Source: Solirubrobacter ginsenosidimutans
Lineage (GTDB): Bacteria; Actinomycetota; Thermoleophilia; Solirubrobacterales; Solirubrobacteraceae
Direction of reading: 5' to 3'
NCBI RefSeq assembly: GCF_027587205.1
Contig: NZ_JAPDOD010000014.1
Span: 1 to 64,000, forward strand
Length of the DNA stretch: 64,000 nucleotides
The notes under the pieces are model-generated. The model searched no databases. It was not told the origin of the DNA and saw nothing but the letters and a program-made list of their open reading frames with translations. Position 1 is the first letter of the stretch, and each line of letters starts with the position of its first letter. Both the position numbers and the translations under genes were made by a program. Below, piece by piece: positions 17,992-27,194 of this stretch.

Positions 17992-18762
17992 TCACGCCAA
18001 CCAGGGCTCGAGCGCGTCAGCCAGAGCTGACGGCGCGACCAGGACGCCCGGGTTGGACGGTCCGACCGGTTCCAGCGGGCGCACGTCGAGGCCCGCGCGC
18101 TCGCAGATGAGCCCGCCCGCCGCGAGGTCCCACGCGTTCAGGCCGTGCTCGTAGTAGGCGTCCAGGCGCCCGCACGCCGTCCAGGCGAGATCGATCGCCG
18201 CCGCGCCCAGCCGGCGCAGGTCGCGCACCTCGGGCAGCAAGCGCGCGGCGACCACGGCCTGCGCGCGGCGCACCTCGGCGTCGTAGCCGAAGCCGGTGCC
18301 GACCAGCGCAGTCGCCATGTCGGCCTTGGTCGAGGCGGTGATCGGGCGGCCGTCGAGCAGCGGCGCGCCGTCGCGCTCGGCGGAGAAGAGCTCGTCGCGG
18401 GTCGGGTCGTAGACGACGCCGACGAGCGCGCCGTGCTCGTCCTCCGCGGCGATGCTGACCGCCCACTGGGGGATGCCGAAGAGGAAGTTGACCGTGCCGT
18501 CGAGCGGGTCGACGACCCAGCGGATGCCGGACGTGCCGGCGTGATCGCCGCCCTCTTCACCGAGGACGCCGTCGCCGGGGCGGGCGGCCTCGATGCGCTC
18601 GCGGATCAACCGCTCGGCGTTGTGATCGGCCTCGCTGACCAGGTCCGTCGGCGTGCTCTTCGACGTGACCCGCAGGTTCGGGTCGCGGAAGGCGTCGCGC
18701 AGCAGCGCACCCGCCTCGCGGGCGACGGACTCGGCCAGCGCGCGCAGCTCGCCCTGGGTCAT
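17992..18762 (-). CDS. Inositol monophosphatase family protein
   Basis: 256 aa. Metal-binding and catalytic motifs of the family are present: EADHNAE, GEEGG, the hallmark WVVDPLDGTVNFLFGIP and the C-terminal NAWDLAAGGLICERAG. These Mg-dependent enzymes dephosphorylate inositol phosphates or related sugar/histidinol phosphates, so the substrate is open. Its ATG overlaps the stop of the amidase gene (ATGA), indicating one operon. Confidence 0.93.
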   Translation of the reverse strand: MTQGELRALAESVAREAGALLRDAFRDPNLRVTSKSTPTDLVSEADHNAERLIRERIEAARPGDGVLGEEGGDHAGTSGIRWVVDPLDGTVNFLFGIPQWAVSIAAEDEHGALVGVVYDPTRDELFSAERDGAPLLDGRPITASTKADMATALVGTGFGYDAEVRRAQAVVAARLLPEVRDLRRLGAAAIDLAWTACGRLDAYYEHGLNAWDLAAGGLICERAGLDVRPLEPVGPSNPGVLVAPSALADALEPWLA

Positions 18763-20138
18763 GTCGCCACCGCCGGACGCCGCCCGGCCCAGCCACGAGC
18801 TTCCTCGAGCTGGGCGGAGAGCGAGAAGAGCCGCGCCTCGGAGTCGAACGGGCCGACGAACTGGACGGAGAGCGGGAAGCCGTCGGGCGTGAACCCCGCG
18901 GGCACCGCGACCGAGGGCTGGCCGGTGTGGTTGAACGCGGCGCTGTAGGGCGCCCAGCGGGCTTGCCCGGCGAGCGTCCGGATGCCGGTGGTGCCGTCGT
19001 ACTCGCGCACGCGCAGCGGCCGGCGGGTGAACATCGGAGTCAGCACCACGTCGCTTTCGTCGAAGATCTGGTTCAGGTGCGCGGCGTCCTCGGCGGCGGC
19101 GGCGCCCGCGGATTCCGCGACGCGGCTCGGGATCGCCGACCCGATCCGGGCGATGCCCTTCGCGCGGCGGGAGAGCCGGTCGCGATGGCCGATCTCCGCC
19201 GCCTTGTCCCCGAGGCCGCGCACGAAGCGGGTGAGGACGCGGTTGCCGATCGTCAGCCCCCAGTCGAACTCGCGCTCGACGACCTCATGGCCGAGCTCAC
19301 GCAGCAACGCGGCCGTCGACTGCACGCCCGAGAGCTGCTCGGCGTCGACGGACACGCCGAGCGGGGGAAGCCCGACCGACAGCGCGATCCGCAACCGGCC
19401 CGGAGGCGTGGCCGCCGCCTCGGCGAAGGACGGGCCGCCGTCGCGAACGGCGTCCATGAACCGGGCCGCGTCCTGCACGGTGCGCGTCAACGGCCCGTAC
19501 ACGGTCATCCCGCGGTGCGGGTTGACATCCGGGGCGGTCGAGATCCGCCCGCGTTGCGTCTTGAAGCCGAACAGCCCGCAGCAGGCCGCGGGGATGCGGA
19601 TCGAGCCGGCGCCGTCGGTGCCGATCGCGGCGCTGACCAGCCCGGCCGCCACCGCGGTCGCGCTGCCGCCGCTCGAGCCCCCGCTGGTGCGGTGGATGTC
19701 CCACGGGTTGCGGGTCACGCCGTAGGTGGGCGACTCGGTGAAGCCCGTCGCCATCAGCTCGGGCACGTGGGTCTTGCCGATGATCACCGCGCCGGCGGCG
19801 CGCAGACGGCGCACGACCTCGGAGTCGGCGGGCCGGACCGGCGGGTCCCAGTCGCAGCCGTAGCCGGTGATCTCCCCCGCGACGTGGATGTCGTCCTTGA
19901 TCGCGATCGGGACGCCCAGCAGCGGCCGCCGGTCTCCCCCACGGCGGCGCCCGTCGGCCTGGTCGGCCTCGATCAGCGCCTGTTCCGCCAACACGACCCG
20001 GAACGCGTTCAGGACCGGGTCCAGGCGCGCGATCCGCCCCAGGTAGAGCTCCACCAGCTCACGCGAGGAGAGCTCCCCCGCCGCGATCAGATCGGCGTGG
20101 CGGGCGAGGCCGGCGAAAGCGAGGTCGTCGCGCTCCAT
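18759..20138 (-). CDS. Amidase signature family hydrolase
   Basis: 459 aa from ATG 20138 (GTG 20150 gives four more residues). The Ser-cisSer-Lys triad is visible: Lys in PIAIKDD, Ser in the TSGGSSGGSA glycine-serine region and the nucleophile Ser in GTDGAGSIRIPA. These enzymes hydrolyse amides. This could be a general amidase; no GatC/GatB neighbours make a tRNA amidotransferase role unlikely. Followed by an overlapping inositol-phosphatase-like gene. Confidence 0.92.
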   Translation of the reverse strand: MERDDLAFAGLARHADLIAAGELSSRELVELYLGRIARLDPVLNAFRVVLAEQALIEADQADGRRRGGDRRPLLGVPIAIKDDIHVAGEITGYGCDWDPPVRPADSEVVRRLRAAGAVIIGKTHVPELMATGFTESPTYGVTRNPWDIHRTSGGSSGGSATAVAAGLVSAAIGTDGAGSIRIPAACCGLFGFKTQRGRISTAPDVNPHRGMTVYGPLTRTVQDAARFMDAVRDGGPSFAEAAATPPGRLRIALSVGLPPLGVSVDAEQLSGVQSTAALLRELGHEVVEREFDWGLTIGNRVLTRFVRGLGDKAAEIGHRDRLSRRAKGIARIGSAIPSRVAESAGAAAAEDAAHLNQIFDESDVVLTPMFTRRPLRVREYDGTTGIRTLAGQARWAPYSAAFNHTGQPSVAVPAGFTPDGFPLSVQFVGPFDSEARLFSLSAQLEEARGWAGRRPAVAT

Positions 20139-20155
20139 GCTCAGCCGCACCTTAC

Positions 20156-21127
20156 TCAGCTGTCGTCGTGGACTCGGATGACGAGCTCGTCCTCGTCGGC
20201 GCGCGCGGCCAGCGGCGCCTCACCCGCCCGGTAGGCGTCCGGCTCCGGCGGGAGCGGGCGGCGCGGACGCAACCCGGCGATCACCATCACCGCACCGATG
20301 GCGATCAGCGTCAGCGGCCACCAGAAGAGCGTCTCGTCGCCGCTCTCGGCGACCACGAAGATGAACAGGACGAGGTTCAGCACGCCGAGATACGCGGGCC
20401 CGGGCGAGCGATCGAGGGCGCCGAACGCGACGAGCCCGAAGCCCGCGCCGAGCAGGACGACCTCCCAGATCCCCGGCAGCGAGGACTGGTTGACGGCGAA
20501 GATGTCCAGCGACATGGCGCCGATCCCCGCGATCGCCAGCCCGCCGGCGTCGATCAGCACCTCGGCGTGGCGGCGGGCGGGCTCGCGCAACGCGAGCGCC
20601 GAGAGCACCAGGAACGCCGAGTAGAACGCGAGCAACCAGCGATAGGGCGCCGGTGAGGAGGCGTCGAAGACGAACGACCAGGCCGAGAGCAGCGCGACGC
20701 CGCCGAGGATCGCGGCCATCAAGAGCGAGATCGCGCTGTTGCGCTCGAACGCCGGCCACAAGGCGAGCCCCGCGGTGACCGCGGACGTCCACATCAGCGT
20801 GCCCGCCGAGACGTCGCCGAGGTCGGCACCGAGCACGCTCGCCGTCAGCAGCAGCGCCGCGAACAGCATCGCGATCCCCGTGACGAGCAGGATCGACTGG
20901 TACGCGGGCGGCTCCCCGGCCTCGTTGGGCGCCTGGGCGCCGAGCCAGAAGATCAACCCGCCCACGAGCAGCAGGATCGCCATGTGCACGCCGTCGGGGA
21001 CCTTGTCGGCCAGCCGCACCTCTTCCAATGCGATTCCGACGGCCAGGACCACCGCTCCGGCGGCGATCAGCGGCCCGCGATGCGGCGGCGGGCGCAGGAG
21101 CTCTCGGAGTCCGCCCGCCAGGCTCAT
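20156..21127 (-). CDS. Multi-pass membrane protein, 323 aa
   Basis: From ATG 21127. About ten hydrophobic helices are visible (for example LIAAGAVVLAVGIAL, MAILLLVGGLIFWLGA, ILLVTGIAMLFAALLLTAS, LFWWPLTLIAIGAVMVIAG), with a short basic-to-acidic C-tail. No transporter signature. It lies 17 bp upstream of the amidase gene on the same strand, so it probably heads that operon, and 25 bp from the divergent enoyl-CoA hydratase start. Confidence 0.75.
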   Translation of the reverse strand: MSLAGGLRELLRPPPHRGPLIAAGAVVLAVGIALEEVRLADKVPDGVHMAILLLVGGLIFWLGAQAPNEAGEPPAYQSILLVTGIAMLFAALLLTASVLGADLGDVSAGTLMWTSAVTAGLALWPAFERNSAISLLMAAILGGVALLSAWSFVFDASSPAPYRWLLAFYSAFLVLSALALREPARRHAEVLIDAGGLAIAGIGAMSLDIFAVNQSSLPGIWEVVLLGAGFGLVAFGALDRSPGPAYLGVLNLVLFIFVVAESGDETLFWWPLTLIAIGAVMVIAGLRPRRPLPPEPDAYRAGEAPLAARADEDELVIRVHDDS

Positions 21128-21152
21128 CCCGGGGAGCGTACCCTCACTCGCC

Positions 21153-21929
21153 GTGCCTGACCTCGTCATCACCGAGGATCGCGAGGCGGTTCGCCACGTC
21201 GTCCTCAACCGTCCCGAGAAGCGCAATGCCTTCAACGAGGACCTCGTGCTCGCCGTCGGCGCCGCCCTGCGCGCCGCCGCCGACGACCCCGCCGTGCGCT
21301 GCGTCGTGCTCCGCGGCGCCGGTCCGGTGTTCTCCGCCGGAATGGACGTCGGCGCGCTCGCCGGCGCCGCGTCCGAGCCGCACCGCCTGCGCACGTTCCG
21401 CCGCGCGTGCCTGGAGGCGTGGAACCTCGCCGAGGAGATGACCAAGCCGGTCGTCGCCCAGATCCACGGCGTCTGCCTCGGCGGCGCGCTCGAGCTGGCG
21501 CTGGCGTGCGATCTGCGCGTCATGGCCGACGATGCGTGGGTGGGATTGCCGGAGACGCGCCTGGGCCTCGTGCCCGACGTGGGGGGCTCCTCGCGCCTGC
21601 CCCAGGTCGTGGGCGTCGGGCGGGCGAAGGAGCTGATCATGACCGGGCGGGTGATCGACGCGGCGACCGCCGAGCGCTTCGGCCTCGCCAACCGCGTCGC
21701 GGCCGACGTCGCCGCCGCGACCGACGAGCTGGTGGGCGAGCTGCTGGCCTGCGCGCCGATCGCCGTCGGGCTGGCGAAGCGCCTGATCGACGCCTCCGCC
21801 CGCCCCGCGCTGTCCACGACGCTCGAGCTCGAAGTCGCCGCGCAGGAGCTGTGCGCCCGCTCAGAGGACGTCCGCGAGGGCGTCCAGGCCGCCGCCGAAC
21901 GCCGCCCGCCGGTGTTCAAGGGCCGTTAG
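21153..21929 (+). CDS. Enoyl-CoA hydratase/isomerase (crotonase) family
   Basis: 258 aa from GTG 21153. Crotonase features: NRPEKRNAF at the N-terminus, the oxyanion-hole segments SAGMDVG and IHGVCLGGALELALACD, and the PETRLGLVPD glutamate region, where E is the usual catalytic acid. It hydrates or isomerises enoyl-CoA thioesters in fatty-acid or amino-acid breakdown. Which substrate cannot be told. Its start lies 25 bp from a divergent membrane protein gene, so the promoters overlap. Confidence 0.9.
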   Translation: MPDLVITEDREAVRHVVLNRPEKRNAFNEDLVLAVGAALRAAADDPAVRCVVLRGAGPVFSAGMDVGALAGAASEPHRLRTFRRACLEAWNLAEEMTKPVVAQIHGVCLGGALELALACDLRVMADDAWVGLPETRLGLVPDVGGSSRLPQVVGVGRAKELIMTGRVIDAATAERFGLANRVAADVAAATDELVGELLACAPIAVGLAKRLIDASARPALSTTLELEVAAQELCARSEDVREGVQAAAERRPPVFKGR

Positions 21930-21984
21930 AGCGCGACAGCGGCCCGAAAGTCAACCCCGCCCACGGCGACACGTGGGATGGTGA

Positions 21985-22031
21985 GCGAGCGTCGACTTTC
22001 GTGAGCAGAGTGCGAGAAACTCGACGCTCGC
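21985..22031. terminator. Long inverted repeat between convergent genes
   Basis: GCGAGCGTCGA (21985-21995) and its exact complement TCGACGCTCGC (22021-22031) enclose a 25-nt loop whose ends (CTTTCG, CGAGAAA) can pair partly. It lies between genes ending at 21929 (+) and 22052 (-), so it likely terminates both. Confidence 0.6.
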
Positions 22032-22051
22032 GTCGCGAGCGCGAACCCCGG

Positions 22052-23527
22052 CTAGGTACCCGGCCTGCCCTTGCGCGCGGCGAACAGCTTCGCCTTGGCC
22101 AGGTAGGCGCCGCCCGCGCGGACGACCACCGGCTTCTTGGAGCCCTTGACGGCCAGCGTGACGCGGCCCTTGCCGACCTCGGTGATCGTGCCGTCGCAGC
22201 GGTCGGTGGTGATGAACGTCGCGTTGCGGGCCGTGGCCGTGCTGGCCCCGCCGAGTGCGCGATAGAAGCCCTTCGCGACCATCGACAGCGACCGCACGAT
22301 GCCCTTCGACGGGCCCTTCTGGCACGTCGCCTCGGCGCCCGGGGGCGAGAGCAGCCCGATGTCGGTCGAGATCGACGTCGCCTTGGCCGCGCCCTTCTTG
22401 AGCTTGGCCTGACGCACGGCGAACATGCCCGCCCGCATCCGCGCCGTCTGCTGCTTGGCGCGCTTGTCGGACGCGGAGAACCCGTTGGCCGCGGACTGCA
22501 TCTCGAGCTCGCCCTTGCGGGCGTCGACGGTGGAGCCGACCGGGATCGCGGCGACGCCCTTCAACGGGATGAACCCACCGCTCTGAAGCAGGTGGCGCCC
22601 GGGGAGCTTGACGAACACCTCGCCCGAGATCGCGCGGACGATCGCCGTCTTCCCCGGCGCGGGCGGGACGTCGCCCGGCGGGAGCAGATCGCACGCGTCG
22701 CCCACGCCGTCCTTGTCGCCGTCGGCCTGGGTCGCGTTGGCGACGGCCGGGCAGTTGTCGCTCGCGTCCGGGACCCCGTCGCCGTCGGTGTCCACGACCG
22801 GCGGGGGCGAAGCGTCCGGGACCGTGAAGGTCGTCGTCGCCGGATCCTTGTCGATGCGGCCGTAGACGTCGATCGCGAACGCGCGCAGCGCGTGCGACCC
22901 CACGGCAAACCCGACCGGCGAGAACGGTGACCCGCAGTCGACCAAGGTTGATGCGTCGATCACGCACGAGAACGTGCCGCCCAGCGGCGAGTTGATCCCG
23001 AGCGGGAACGGAGGCCCTTCGCCGATCGTCGTGTCCGGCTGGTCGAAGGGCGAAAACGAGATGTCGTCGACGTCCGTGGCGGTGGGAGCCGAGCCCACGA
23101 AGGCCGACACGGTCACGATGGTGATGCGCGCCGCCCCAGTGGAGTCCTGGAGCACCACCGGGGTCCAGGTCGTCGGAGCGGGACGCGCCGTCCGTTCGTC
23201 GATCGTGCCTTCGCTGCACTGATCCGCGGCACACGCCTGGATGAGCATCGAGTCCGCGCCCTGCGGTGACCGGACGAAGAACTCGACCAGCCTGGACGGG
23301 GCCGAGAGATGGATCCGCAGGGGGCCGCTCGGGCACTGCGCGCGCCAGAACGGCCCGCCGTCACGCCCGCCCGAAGCGACCACGTCGCCCGCGCAGGTGC
23401 CGTCGAACATCCCCGTGGGCGGGCCCCCGTCGAACGTGGCGACCGTCGGCGCGGGCGTCTGCGCGCGCGCCGGGGCGGCGACCACGAAAGTCGCCGCCAT
23501 CAGCGTCGCGAGCAGCAGCCATCTCAT
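22052..23527 (-). CDS. Secreted calcium-binding-repeat protein with FecR-like C-terminal domain (paralogue 2)
   Basis: 491 aa. Signal peptide (LLLATLMAATFVVAAPARA), an N-terminal beta-sandwich, a short Ig-like segment, then a thrombospondin type 3 repeat (DTDGDGVPDASDNCP, followed by DGDKDGVGDACD) that should bind Ca2+. The C-terminal ~200 residues (SGEVFVKLPG, PVGSTVDARKGELEMQSA, ending in KAKLFAARKG) resemble FecR-like beta domains. The upstream gene encodes the same architecture. ATGA overlap with it (23524-23527). Probably an extracellular surface or matrix protein; no enzyme motif. Confidence 0.8.
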   Translation of the reverse strand: MRWLLLATLMAATFVVAAPARAQTPAPTVATFDGGPPTGMFDGTCAGDVVASGGRDGGPFWRAQCPSGPLRIHLSAPSRLVEFFVRSPQGADSMLIQACAADQCSEGTIDERTARPAPTTWTPVVLQDSTGAARITIVTVSAFVGSAPTATDVDDISFSPFDQPDTTIGEGPPFPLGINSPLGGTFSCVIDASTLVDCGSPFSPVGFAVGSHALRAFAIDVYGRIDKDPATTTFTVPDASPPPVVDTDGDGVPDASDNCPAVANATQADGDKDGVGDACDLLPPGDVPPAPGKTAIVRAISGEVFVKLPGRHLLQSGGFIPLKGVAAIPVGSTVDARKGELEMQSAANGFSASDKRAKQQTARMRAGMFAVRQAKLKKGAAKATSISTDIGLLSPPGAEATCQKGPSKGIVRSLSMVAKGFYRALGGASTATARNATFITTDRCDGTITEVGKGRVTLAVKGSKKPVVVRAGGAYLAKAKLFAARKGRPGT

Positions 23528-25158
23528 GACCGGCGGCCCTGCTTCGCCGAGAACAGCTTCGCCTTGACGAGGTACGACCGGCCCGCGCCGACCGTGATCG
23601 TCTTGCCGGACTCGCGGTCGAGCACCGAGACCTTGCCCTTGCCGACGTCGGTCCGCGTGCCGTCGCAGCGGTCCTTCGTCGCCCACGTCGTGGCGGCGGT
23701 CGCGGTGCTGATGCCCGCCGCGCCGACGATGCGGAAGAAGCCCTTGGCGGGCGTCGTCGCCGTCAGGCCGCGCACGGTGTTGCGCCCGCGGCCCTTGATC
23801 GGGCCGTCGGAGCTGGTGCTCACGCAGGAGGACTCCGCGCCCGGCGCGCTCTGCAGGACCATGTCGGTCGAGATCTTCGTCTTCGAGCCCGGCGCGGCCT
23901 TGCGCTGGCGGATCTCGAAGATGCCCGCCGACACGATCGCCGACTTCGTCTGGCTGACCGAGCCGATCTTGCGGCCGTCGACGGCCGTCGCCATCGACAT
24001 GCGGCCCTTGCGGGTGTCGACGACCGTTCCGACCGGCAACGCGGCCTGGCCCTTGAGCGGCACGAAGCCCGACAGCGGCGCCTGCTTGAACGACCGCGAG
24101 GTGGTCGCCGGCAGCTTGATGAACACCTCGCCGCTGAGCACCGTCGCCACGATGCGCTCACCGGCGATCGGCAGGACGTTGCCCGGCGGCGCGGTCTCGC
24201 ACGCGTCCCCCACGCCGTCGCCGTCCGCGTCGGCCTGCGACGCGTTCGCGGCGGCCGGGCAGTTGTCACGCGTGTCGGGCACGCCGTCGCCGTCGCCGTC
24301 CGCGGCGGGCGGCGCGGGAGCCGCGACCGGGCTCAGATCGACCGTCCACGCCCACACGGCCGGGGTCGGATCCGGCGTCCCGAACCGGTCCCGCATCCCG
24401 ACGGTCAGCGTGTGCGATCCCTCCGCCAGCCCGGAGACGTTGTAGGGCGCCCGGCAGGGAACCGCCACGGCACCGTCGAGCGAGCAGTCGAAGCGCGTGT
24501 CGGCCTGGTTGCCGGCGAAGACGAAGCTCGCGCCGGTGTCGCGGACGACCGCCGCCGGTCCGCTCAGGATCTCCGTATCCGGCTGCGCGACGGGGCTGAA
24601 GGTGAGGTCATCGACCGACATGTTCGAGCCGTTCGTCGTGAACACTCGCACGGAGCCGATGTCGGCGCGGCCGAGCGCCGACTGCACCACGGCGGCACGG
24701 CCAAACGGATTGGAGCCGGTGATCGGCGGAAGGATGCTGAGCAGCGTGCTGCTGCCCGGTGCTCCGGACCACGCTTCGACGGTCACGTCGCCGGAGCCGG
24801 CCGAGACCCACATCGACACGTTCGCCTGCGGGGCGGCGAACGTGATCGTCAGCGGGCTGCCGCCGGACACGATGAGCGAGCGTTCGCTGTCATGGCCAGG
24901 ACTGGTCACCTGGGCACACTCCAGCGGAGCGGCGGCCACGCGGGCCGACCCCACGCCGCCGCCGCAGAACCCTTCGCCCGTACCCAGGCCAGGCGCGGAC
25001 AGCGTCACCCCTGCGGCGGCGAACGCCGCGTCGTCGAGGTCGCCGATCGGCTGCGCCTCGAAGTCGAGCACCGACGGCGGCGGCGCCAGCGCGGCCGAAG
25101 CCGCCGGGGCCGCCACAGCGAGGCCGAGCAGCGCCGTCAGCAGCGCCGTTCGGAACAT
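23524..25158 (-). CDS. Secreted calcium-binding-repeat protein with FecR-like C-terminal domain (paralogue 1)
   Basis: 544 aa from ATG 25158, which shares its A with the upstream gene's stop. Signal peptide, an N-terminal beta domain (VLDFEAQP start, as in carbohydrate-binding-like sandwiches), an Ig-like segment with a CSLDG turn, a thrombospondin type 3 repeat (DGDGDGVPDTRDNCP, DADGDGVGDACE), and a C-terminal domain matching paralogue 2 (SGEVFIKLP, FVPLKGQAALPVGTVVDTRKG, KAKLFSAKQG). Middle gene of a three-gene operon. Confidence 0.8.
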   Translation of the reverse strand: MFRTALLTALLGLAVAAPAASAALAPPPSVLDFEAQPIGDLDDAAFAAAGVTLSAPGLGTGEGFCGGGVGSARVAAAPLECAQVTSPGHDSERSLIVSGGSPLTITFAAPQANVSMWVSAGSGDVTVEAWSGAPGSSTLLSILPPITGSNPFGRAAVVQSALGRADIGSVRVFTTNGSNMSVDDLTFSPVAQPDTEILSGPAAVVRDTGASFVFAGNQADTRFDCSLDGAVAVPCRAPYNVSGLAEGSHTLTVGMRDRFGTPDPTPAVWAWTVDLSPVAAPAPPAADGDGDGVPDTRDNCPAAANASQADADGDGVGDACETAPPGNVLPIAGERIVATVLSGEVFIKLPATTSRSFKQAPLSGFVPLKGQAALPVGTVVDTRKGRMSMATAVDGRKIGSVSQTKSAIVSAGIFEIRQRKAAPGSKTKISTDMVLQSAPGAESSCVSTSSDGPIKGRGRNTVRGLTATTPAKGFFRIVGAAGISTATAATTWATKDRCDGTRTDVGKGKVSVLDRESGKTITVGAGRSYLVKAKLFSAKQGRRS

Positions 25159-26129
25159 CACTTACAGGTCTCGATCTTGCTCGTCTTGACGTTCAGGCAC
25201 TTCGTGACGCGGGCGCCGATCCCGCCGTTCTTGATCGGCCAGGCGAAGTAGCTGCCAGTCGCGCCGAACTTGTAGGTCGACGTGCCGGTCTTGGCGAGCG
25301 TGACGCGGATCTCCACATTCGCCCCCGCGCGGGCCGTCTTGCCCACCAGCTTGGTCAGCGAGACACGGCCGAAGCGCTTGACCTTGACCGTCTGCGAGCC
25401 GCAGCCGCTGCCGCACTTGGCGACGACCTTGGCGCCCTTGGGCACGCGGTCGACCGCCAGTCGCCGGATCGTGACCCCGGTGCCGTTGGAGTCGAAGCCG
25501 ATGCTCGGGACGACCTTCAGGTCCGGCGGGCAGCCGCCGAAGCGGTCGATGCCCGGCACGGTCTTGCACTTGTCGAGCGCGTCGTAGGAGCCGTCGCTGT
25601 CGGTGTCGGGGAAGAGGTCGGCCTTCAGTGAGACCGGGCCGCCCGCGCCGGCGACGCCGCCCACCTGGATCGTGTAGTTCTTGCCCGCGTCCAGGTACGG
25701 CAGCAGGTCGTCCGCCGTCGCGTTCGCGTTGCACTCCACCGTCCGCGTGATCTTCGACGTCTGCGGGTTCCACTCGTAGATCGCCACGGCGACCGGGAAC
25801 GCCGCCGCCGCGCGCAGCTGCATCCCGAGGCCGACCGGCGGCGCGAGGTCGTACCAGACGGTCTTGCCGAAGCTGACGCCGTTGCACGTCAGCGGCTCCG
25901 GGTCACCGCCGCCGAGCGGCTGCCCGTCGCGGTTCGGATTGAAGAGATCGGGCTGCGTCGTCGCCTCGGTGAGGTCCGCGCTCGCGGTGAACGTCGTCGA
26001 GTTGAGCACCACCGCCGTCGAGGCCAGGTAGTTGTCGTTGTCCGGCGGGGCGGCGGCGGCCAGCGCAGGGGTGCCGGCGAGCACGGCCGCCGTCAGAGCG
26101 GCGGCGAAGAGGTGGCGAACGGGACGCAT
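25158..26129 (-). CDS. Secreted protein, first gene of the exported-protein operon
   Basis: 323 aa. Signal peptide (LFAAALTAAVLAGTPALAAAAP), then a beta-rich domain beginning PPDNDNYLASTAV that resembles exported pre-peptidase-like beta-sandwiches, one DTDSDGSYDALDKC calcium-loop-like turn and a C-terminal beta domain with paired cysteines (KCGSGCGSQTV) and TKCLNVKTSKIETCK end. No catalytic motif. Shares one base with the next gene, showing tight coupling. Confidence 0.75.
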   Translation of the reverse strand: MRPVRHLFAAALTAAVLAGTPALAAAAPPDNDNYLASTAVVLNSTTFTASADLTEATTQPDLFNPNRDGQPLGGGDPEPLTCNGVSFGKTVWYDLAPPVGLGMQLRAAAAFPVAVAIYEWNPQTSKITRTVECNANATADDLLPYLDAGKNYTIQVGGVAGAGGPVSLKADLFPDTDSDGSYDALDKCKTVPGIDRFGGCPPDLKVVPSIGFDSNGTGVTIRRLAVDRVPKGAKVVAKCGSGCGSQTVKVKRFGRVSLTKLVGKTARAGANVEIRVTLAKTGTSTYKFGATGSYFAWPIKNGGIGARVTKCLNVKTSKIETCK

Positions 26130-26177
26130 ATGGTGCTTAACCCAACACAGCGCGAGAGGGTGCGCAAGTCCTGCAAT

Positions 26178-27161
26178 TCACCATGAGTGGCCGACGAGGA
26201 CCGGTTCGGGCACCAGCGACACCCCGAAGACGGCCTTCACGCCGGCCGCGATCTCCCGCGCCAGCGCCATCAGGTCGGCCGTTGACGCCTCTCCGCGGTT
26301 GACCAGGGCAAGGGTGTGCTTGGACGAGATGCCAATTCGTCCGCTCCCGTACCCACGATGGAAGCCGGCCTGTTCGATCAGCCAGGCCGCGGAGGTCTTG
26401 ATCCGCCCATCCGGCTCGGGAAACGCGGGCGCGTTCGGGAGCCTGGCCCACTCCTCGTGGGTGAGGATCGGGTTGGTGAAGAACGAGCCCGCGCTGACGG
26501 AGTCGGGATCGTCAGGGTCGATCACCATTCCCTTGCCGCGCCGCAAGTTCAAGACCGCGGCGCGGACGTCGGCCAGCGGCGCCCGCCCGCCCACCGGCAC
26601 CCCGAGCACCCGCGCGAGCTCCGCGTAGCGCAACGGACCGGACTCCGCCGACTCGCGCAGCCGGAACGCGACCGCCAGCACCGTCCAGCGATCGCGGTAT
26701 TTGAAGACGCTGCGCCGGTAGTCGAACCCGCACTCCGCCGCGTCCATCACCTTCACGGCGTCCGTCTCGCGGTCATACACGCGCACCCAGGCGACGGTCT
26801 CGGAGACGTCCTGCCCATAGGCGCCGACGTTCTGGATCGGCGTCGCGCCGGTCGAGCCGGGGATGCCGGAGAGGCACTCCAGGCCCTGGCGCCGCTCGGC
26901 CACGCAGCGCGCGACGACCTCGTCCCACGGCTCCCCCGCCTGCACGACGAGCAGCTCGCCGTCAACCGACGCACCGCGCGTGCGCACCAGCACGACCGTG
27001 CCGGGCACACCAGCATCGGAAATCACGACATTCGATCCACCGGCGAGTACGAGATCGGGGCGGGAGCGCACCGCGGCGACCAATTCGTCCTCCGTATGGG
27101 CCTCGATCAAGCGACCCGCCGGCCCGCCCAGGCGGAGGGTCGTGAGAGGCGCGAGCCGCAT
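26178..27161 (-). CDS. murB: UDP-N-acetylenolpyruvoylglucosamine reductase
   Basis: 327 aa from ATG 27161, with GGTGAGG upstream. Catalyses the NADPH-dependent second step of UDP-MurNAc synthesis for peptidoglycan, using FAD. FAD-binding features: TLRLGGPAG, LAGGSNVVISD, GIPGSTGATPIQNVGAYGQ. The catalytic serine region SAGSFFTNP and C-terminal LVNRGEAS are present. It lies outside any mur cluster and is divergent from cofD with 33 bp between starts. Confidence 0.95.
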   Translation of the reverse strand: MRLAPLTTLRLGGPAGRLIEAHTEDELVAAVRSRPDLVLAGGSNVVISDAGVPGTVVLVRTRGASVDGELLVVQAGEPWDEVVARCVAERRQGLECLSGIPGSTGATPIQNVGAYGQDVSETVAWVRVYDRETDAVKVMDAAECGFDYRRSVFKYRDRWTVLAVAFRLRESAESGPLRYAELARVLGVPVGGRAPLADVRAAVLNLRRGKGMVIDPDDPDSVSAGSFFTNPILTHEEWARLPNAPAFPEPDGRIKTSAAWLIEQAGFHRGYGSGRIGISSKHTLALVNRGEASTADLMALAREIAAGVKAVFGVSLVPEPVLVGHSW

Positions 27162-27194
27162 GCGCCGCCTCACCTTAGTAGCCTGCCCGCCGCT

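Noticed and set aside
21935..21960. GAAAGTCAACCCCGCCC resembling the right end of element copy 2
   Set aside because: The match is short, has no partner terminus nearby, and the flanking sequence is unrelated. Probably chance.
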